Shown here: positions 60,293 through 64,000 of the stretch, piece after piece
Layout of the letters: the number at the start of each line of letters is the position of its first letter
Numbering within the stretch: the first letter of the stretch is position 1
Assembly (NCBI GenBank): GCA_947846985.1
Contig: CANTUZ010000026.1
Coordinates: 53,922,730-53,986,729 of the forward strand
Length of the DNA: 64,000 bases
Source of the DNA: Fratercula arctica
Lineage: Eukaryota > Chordata > Aves > Charadriiformes > Alcidae
Direction of reading: 5' to 3'
Notes under the pieces: model-generated
Database searches by the model: none
Seen by the model: the letters and a program-made list of their open reading frames with translations, nothing else
What the model was told of the DNA's origin: nothing
Position numbers and translations under genes: made by a program

Positions 60293-60858
60293 TGTGGTGG
60301 GTTAACCTCATCCAGAAGCCAAGCCACCCACACAGCTACTCCCTCCGTCCCTCCCTCTCTCCTCCCTCCCTCCCTCCCTCCCTCCCTCCCTCCCTCCCTC
60401 CAGTGGGACAGGGGAGGGAACAGGAAGAACAAAAGCAAGAAAACTCATGGATCAAGATAAACACAATTTAACAGGTGAAAGAAAGAGAAACTGAAAAAAA
60501 AAAGAGAAGTGACAGAAAGGCAATCACTCATCACCTCCCACAAGCACACCAATGCTCAGCCACTGTCTGAGTGATAGACACCTTGGAAGCCAAAACCACC
60601 CTCCTCCTTCTTCTACCTCCAGCTTTCATTGTTGAGCCTGATATAATAGGCTAGGGAATATCCCTTTGGCCAGCTGGTGCCAGCTCTTCTGGCTGTGTCC
60701 CCTCCCAATCTCTTGCCCACCCCCAGCCTGCTCACTGCAGGGAGGGAGGTTCGCGGGGGTCATGCAGAATAGGAAAAAGATAAATCCTTGACACTGTTCA
60801 GAAACAGCCAAAACATTGGTGTGTTGCCAACTCTGTTTTAACCACAAATCCCAAATTA
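60293..60858 (-). mobile_element. Truncated solo LTR of an avian endogenous retrovirus
   Basis: The plus strand begins tgtggtgggttaacctcatc, the reverse of the usual LTR 3' end (...AACCCACCACA on the minus strand). It continues with the family's characteristic order: a pyrimidine-rich end, cagtgggacaggggaggg, an aaactcatggatcaagataa phrase, a TTAA-rich polyadenylation region, ttggccagctggtgccagct, ggctgtgtcccctcccaatc and aaaacattggtgtgttgcca. The opposite terminus (expected to end ...aaccaggaca) is missing, because homology stops near 60858 after ccacaaatcccaaa. It belongs to the same broad LTR group as the copy at 1669 but is a different subfamily. No genes are attached. Confidence 0.75.
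60341..60401. repeat. (CCTC)n microsatellite inside the LTR
   Basis: Imperfect at 60341-60360, then perfect CCTC units over 60361-60401, about ten copies. It lies where this LTR family normally has a C/T-rich stretch, so it expanded from element sequence. Confidence 0.92.
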
Positions 60859-63800
60859 TTGTTGTGAATAATCACATAATAAAAGGAGAAGCAAATTTTT
60901 CATAATAACATATTTGAAAACAATTCATGTATTATATGGGTCTGTAATTTTTACCTTAAATAATGACGATACTGACAGCCGCAGCAATATTTTATATTTT
61001 TTTTTAGTAAAGAGAAAGGCATCTTTTCTACCATGTATTTCTGTCTGTAGTAGCTACCTGCACATAATTTTTGTATGTGACAAGGCCCATATACAAACAT
61101 GAAAAACAATTTGTGGGTATTCTTCCTCATTAAAGAGGGTGTTGTTTCTAGTGATGATTCAACTAGCTTGCCACCACTTGTCTGGACTGAGCACAAATCT
61201 TTGCTAGACAATGCTGCAGAGAAATAGCTGATATATAGAGATGTAGAGCTGAAAAACATTATCACCCGAGAGTATCAAAATGTCTGTCCAAGTGTCCTTA
61301 TTAGTCCTTTTGCATGGTATTTAATAAGAATGACAAGATGGAGCCTTATAAAATCCTGCAAGGCATAACTGCCTACTTATACTCTGTCAGCGTTCTCAGA
61401 AAAGGAGCATATTCTCTCAGGATTGGCTAAGGGACTAAAATTTCATGCTCAGTTCTAAAGAGCCAATAGGTAGAGATACGTAAGTGTGGTATGAGACTTT
61501 AATTCCTTACACAGATCAAGGCACCCAGGCAAGAAACCAGGCAACTAGAGTAAATGTGAGACTAGAGATCTCTAACCTGACTTCATCACATTTTCCTCAT
61601 GTGAATAAAGTGGAAGAATTGAAATAGGCAGCTGGGAAAGGTATCTGGAAAAAGAGGTAGTTTCTCTGCTTGTGATACTGCTGCTGCTGTACACCAACCT
61701 TTTACAAGGCAGAAGGTCAGCAACGTACACAGACTTTGCCAATATTAGAATATTTGCATTGTTCAAACACACAGCTTGGAATTTATTCCAAGCATTAATG
61801 GCCATCTCTTTATAATGCAATCAAGTTCTGAAGGGATGAGTGATTCCGAGTGCTTGCAGTTATTGAGTTACTCTCTCTAAGAATCGATTTCCTACAACAG
61901 AGCATCCTCAGCAGCCTGTTCAGTAGCACGCCCATCACTTTGCACTTGGTGATTCACTGCTCTCTCTCAGAGTGTCTTAAAGTTTGAAAAATTGTTGTTT
62001 AAATGTAAAACTAAAAACACTTATTTCTTTGTGAGTCATCAAAATTAGGTTAGCTTCCTTTACAACATTGCAAGGCGTATATTCTGAAATGTTCACCTTA
62101 GTATTCTTTTAAAAATGACACAGTTTTTGGTTCAGACTATCAGATAGCAAATGGTGAATCAGTGGTATCTGTGGGGCACTTCTCTCTTTCTGCTTCTATT
62201 TGCAGGAGTTAATTCACATAAAAGGAAGAGTAGAATCAATCTGAGTGTATACGTAAGTATATTGCATTCTGTATTTCTCCCTTCAGTTCTAAAATTGAAA
62301 GCCATGGTAACAACAGACATTCCTATATTCATCCAATAATAAGTATTTCTAGCAATTCAATTTTATTTTTTTTCTAAGAATCAGAAATAATCTCTTAAAT
62401 ATAAACGTAGTATTTGCAATGAGTTTTCCTTGGTATGTTTTTATATAGGCTTACCAATATTTAAACTATGATATTTGCTAACTTCTGAGATCCCAAATAC
62501 AGAAGTTTGGGACACAAGCAGAATTCTCTGTATCTCTTTAACCAGACTATTCCAGGATTTTGTTTTTAGCATGTTTCCAAATTTTATATACACTTAGTCA
62601 TGTGAAGACTGGGAAAAATGCACAGGGATTGTTTTACAATCTTCACATACAAATTAAAAAATTTACTCGTGTCCTACTTTTCTTAAGTTAGAACCAATAT
62701 ATCCAACTTATTTACTTAAAGGATATAAATTATATAAAAGTATGTTCTTTCCATTTCACAGCAGATGAGTTCCCAGAGGAACAGCCAGTGCTGAGAATGT
62801 GACCTCCTCATTGATGTAGTCGTTTGTTCAAATCAACATGCAAAAAATCGAGGATACAGTAAGCAATGCCTTTTTTGTAGAAGAATAGCGCAACATATTC
62901 TTAGTTAAATGTATTTATTGCTTGAAGTATAAGGACACAAAGCAGAAAGATGGGTGTACAGTATAGATCAGAACAAACAAACAGAAAAGAAAAGAAAAAA
63001 AAACAAAAGCAGATCTCCAGTTTGGTGGGGAAGAGAAGAATAATCAAGTAGAGCTATTCAGAAAAAAGTGACAGTCTGACAGGGCAGAAATCGATCTTGT
63101 CAACAGCATTTCCTAAGGGCTGCAGTCCAGGGACCCATGAACATGAGAAAGGGTAGGAGATGAATTAGCAACCCTTTCCTCCCAGTTTTGGATGAAAGTG
63201 AGAATGACAGTGTAACTTGGAATGGGAGCAGAGAGGATTTTAGGGAAAAGATGGTGAATTTGCTTTTGTTCACGTTATGTGGACAGACAGGAGGGAGTGT
63301 TAGAGAGACTGAAGAGAGAGAAAATGAAGTGCAGGGATATAGTTTCTTAGTTCTGTAGTGAAAACCTGTTTTAAGTGCAACCAAATTAGCAATACATCTT
63401 TTACAGTTTCCTTTTATCTGAAAAGTAACTTGTCCTACAGTAAACTAAATGGCTTCAATTCTAATCCTACCAGCAACAAGGAGCAGTTTATAATGTCAAT
63501 AAAGCTTCCTCAATGAATCATTGCTTAACAAAACATTAATATCTTATTTTGCTAACAGATTTGTAAGAGAAAGTAACAACTGGGTGGAAGACTTCAGATT
63601 GTGAAATTTGGGAAACTTCTAGTATTTAGTTCCTCCATTTTCATCTTTTTCCTCAGTTGTTACTGAAACCACTAAGGACAGAAATTCTGTTTGTGAATGG
63701 AAACTCCATTATACTCACAAAATGGGTTTCCATCCATACAAATGCCAACATAAAAAAGTAAGGTTTGCCTTGCTACTAGGCCATCTGAAATCAGCCATCT

Positions 63801-64000
63801 GGTCTCAATGCTATTTTAACGTTTGGGCTCCTGTGCATTACTAATTCCTGTAAACAGAAAATAAGAGAGGCCCACATATAAACCTGAATTTAACTCCAGT
63901 TTAGTTCAGAGGAGGAGCTCGTCCTTCCACAAATCAGTAAAGATCCAAGACAGGCACAGCAAAGATGGAGCAGACACGGCACTTGAATTTTTACTTTTCC
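60859..64000. other. Unannotated AT-rich sequence to the window end
   Basis: No gene or clear repeat was recognised. It includes a T run at 60999-61006 and an A-rich run near 62985-63003. A 104-codon minus-strand frame (60951-61265) and a 94-codon one (63100-63384) have no recognised domains. Confidence 0.55.

Overview
The window reads as non-coding vertebrate DNA from a bird, or at least a sauropsid. It is AT-rich, has no prokaryotic gene organisation, and carries chicken-repeat-1 (CR1) LINEs in several states of decay, solo LTRs of avian endogenous retroviruses (ERVs), and old MIR SINE relics. I found no cellular protein-coding gene, no rRNA or tRNA, and no CRISPR array. Apart from the CR1 reading frames, the open frames present have lengths expected by chance and encode nothing I recognise. 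The best description is a gene desert or a very large intron. The species and the neighbouring genes cannot be told from the sequence.

Layout. Positions 1-375 hold an ERV/LTR-like avian repeat cut by the window edge. Positions 1669-2448 are a decayed solo LTR on the minus strand. Positions 2449-11242 are mostly unique AT-rich sequence with a few possible ancient repeat relics. Positions 11243-23990 form the transposon cluster. It contains a minus-strand CR1 whose reverse transcriptase frame has only one internal stop over most of its length, then a head-to-head plus-strand CR1 with two large internal deletions, then a 2.9 kb plus-strand CR1 that keeps endonuclease and reverse transcriptase regions. 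The cluster ends in a complete 671 bp solo LTR flanked by a perfect 5 bp target-site duplication.

Positions 23991-41242 are unique sequence with two MIR relics, an old CR1 tail (33397-34035), two palindromic MITE-like relics and a strong G-quadruplex motif. Two GC-rich islands sit at 41.2-41.6 and 42.76-43.3 kb. Positions 43.3-59.1 kb are AT-rich with one ancient CR1-like relic near 54.2 kb and minor tandem repeats. Positions 59.1-60.2 kb hold a CpG-containing LTR-like sequence with a promoter and polyadenylation signal on the minus strand. It is followed at 60.29-60.86 kb by a truncated LTR of a second family carrying a CCTC microsatellite.

No set of genes here works together. The content is the residue of successive retroelement insertions. 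Nothing supports a new biological system. The points most worth checking are the unclassified LTR-like block at 59.1-60.2 kb, the two GC-rich islands, the palindromic relics and a possible RFX-type X-box at 44460.
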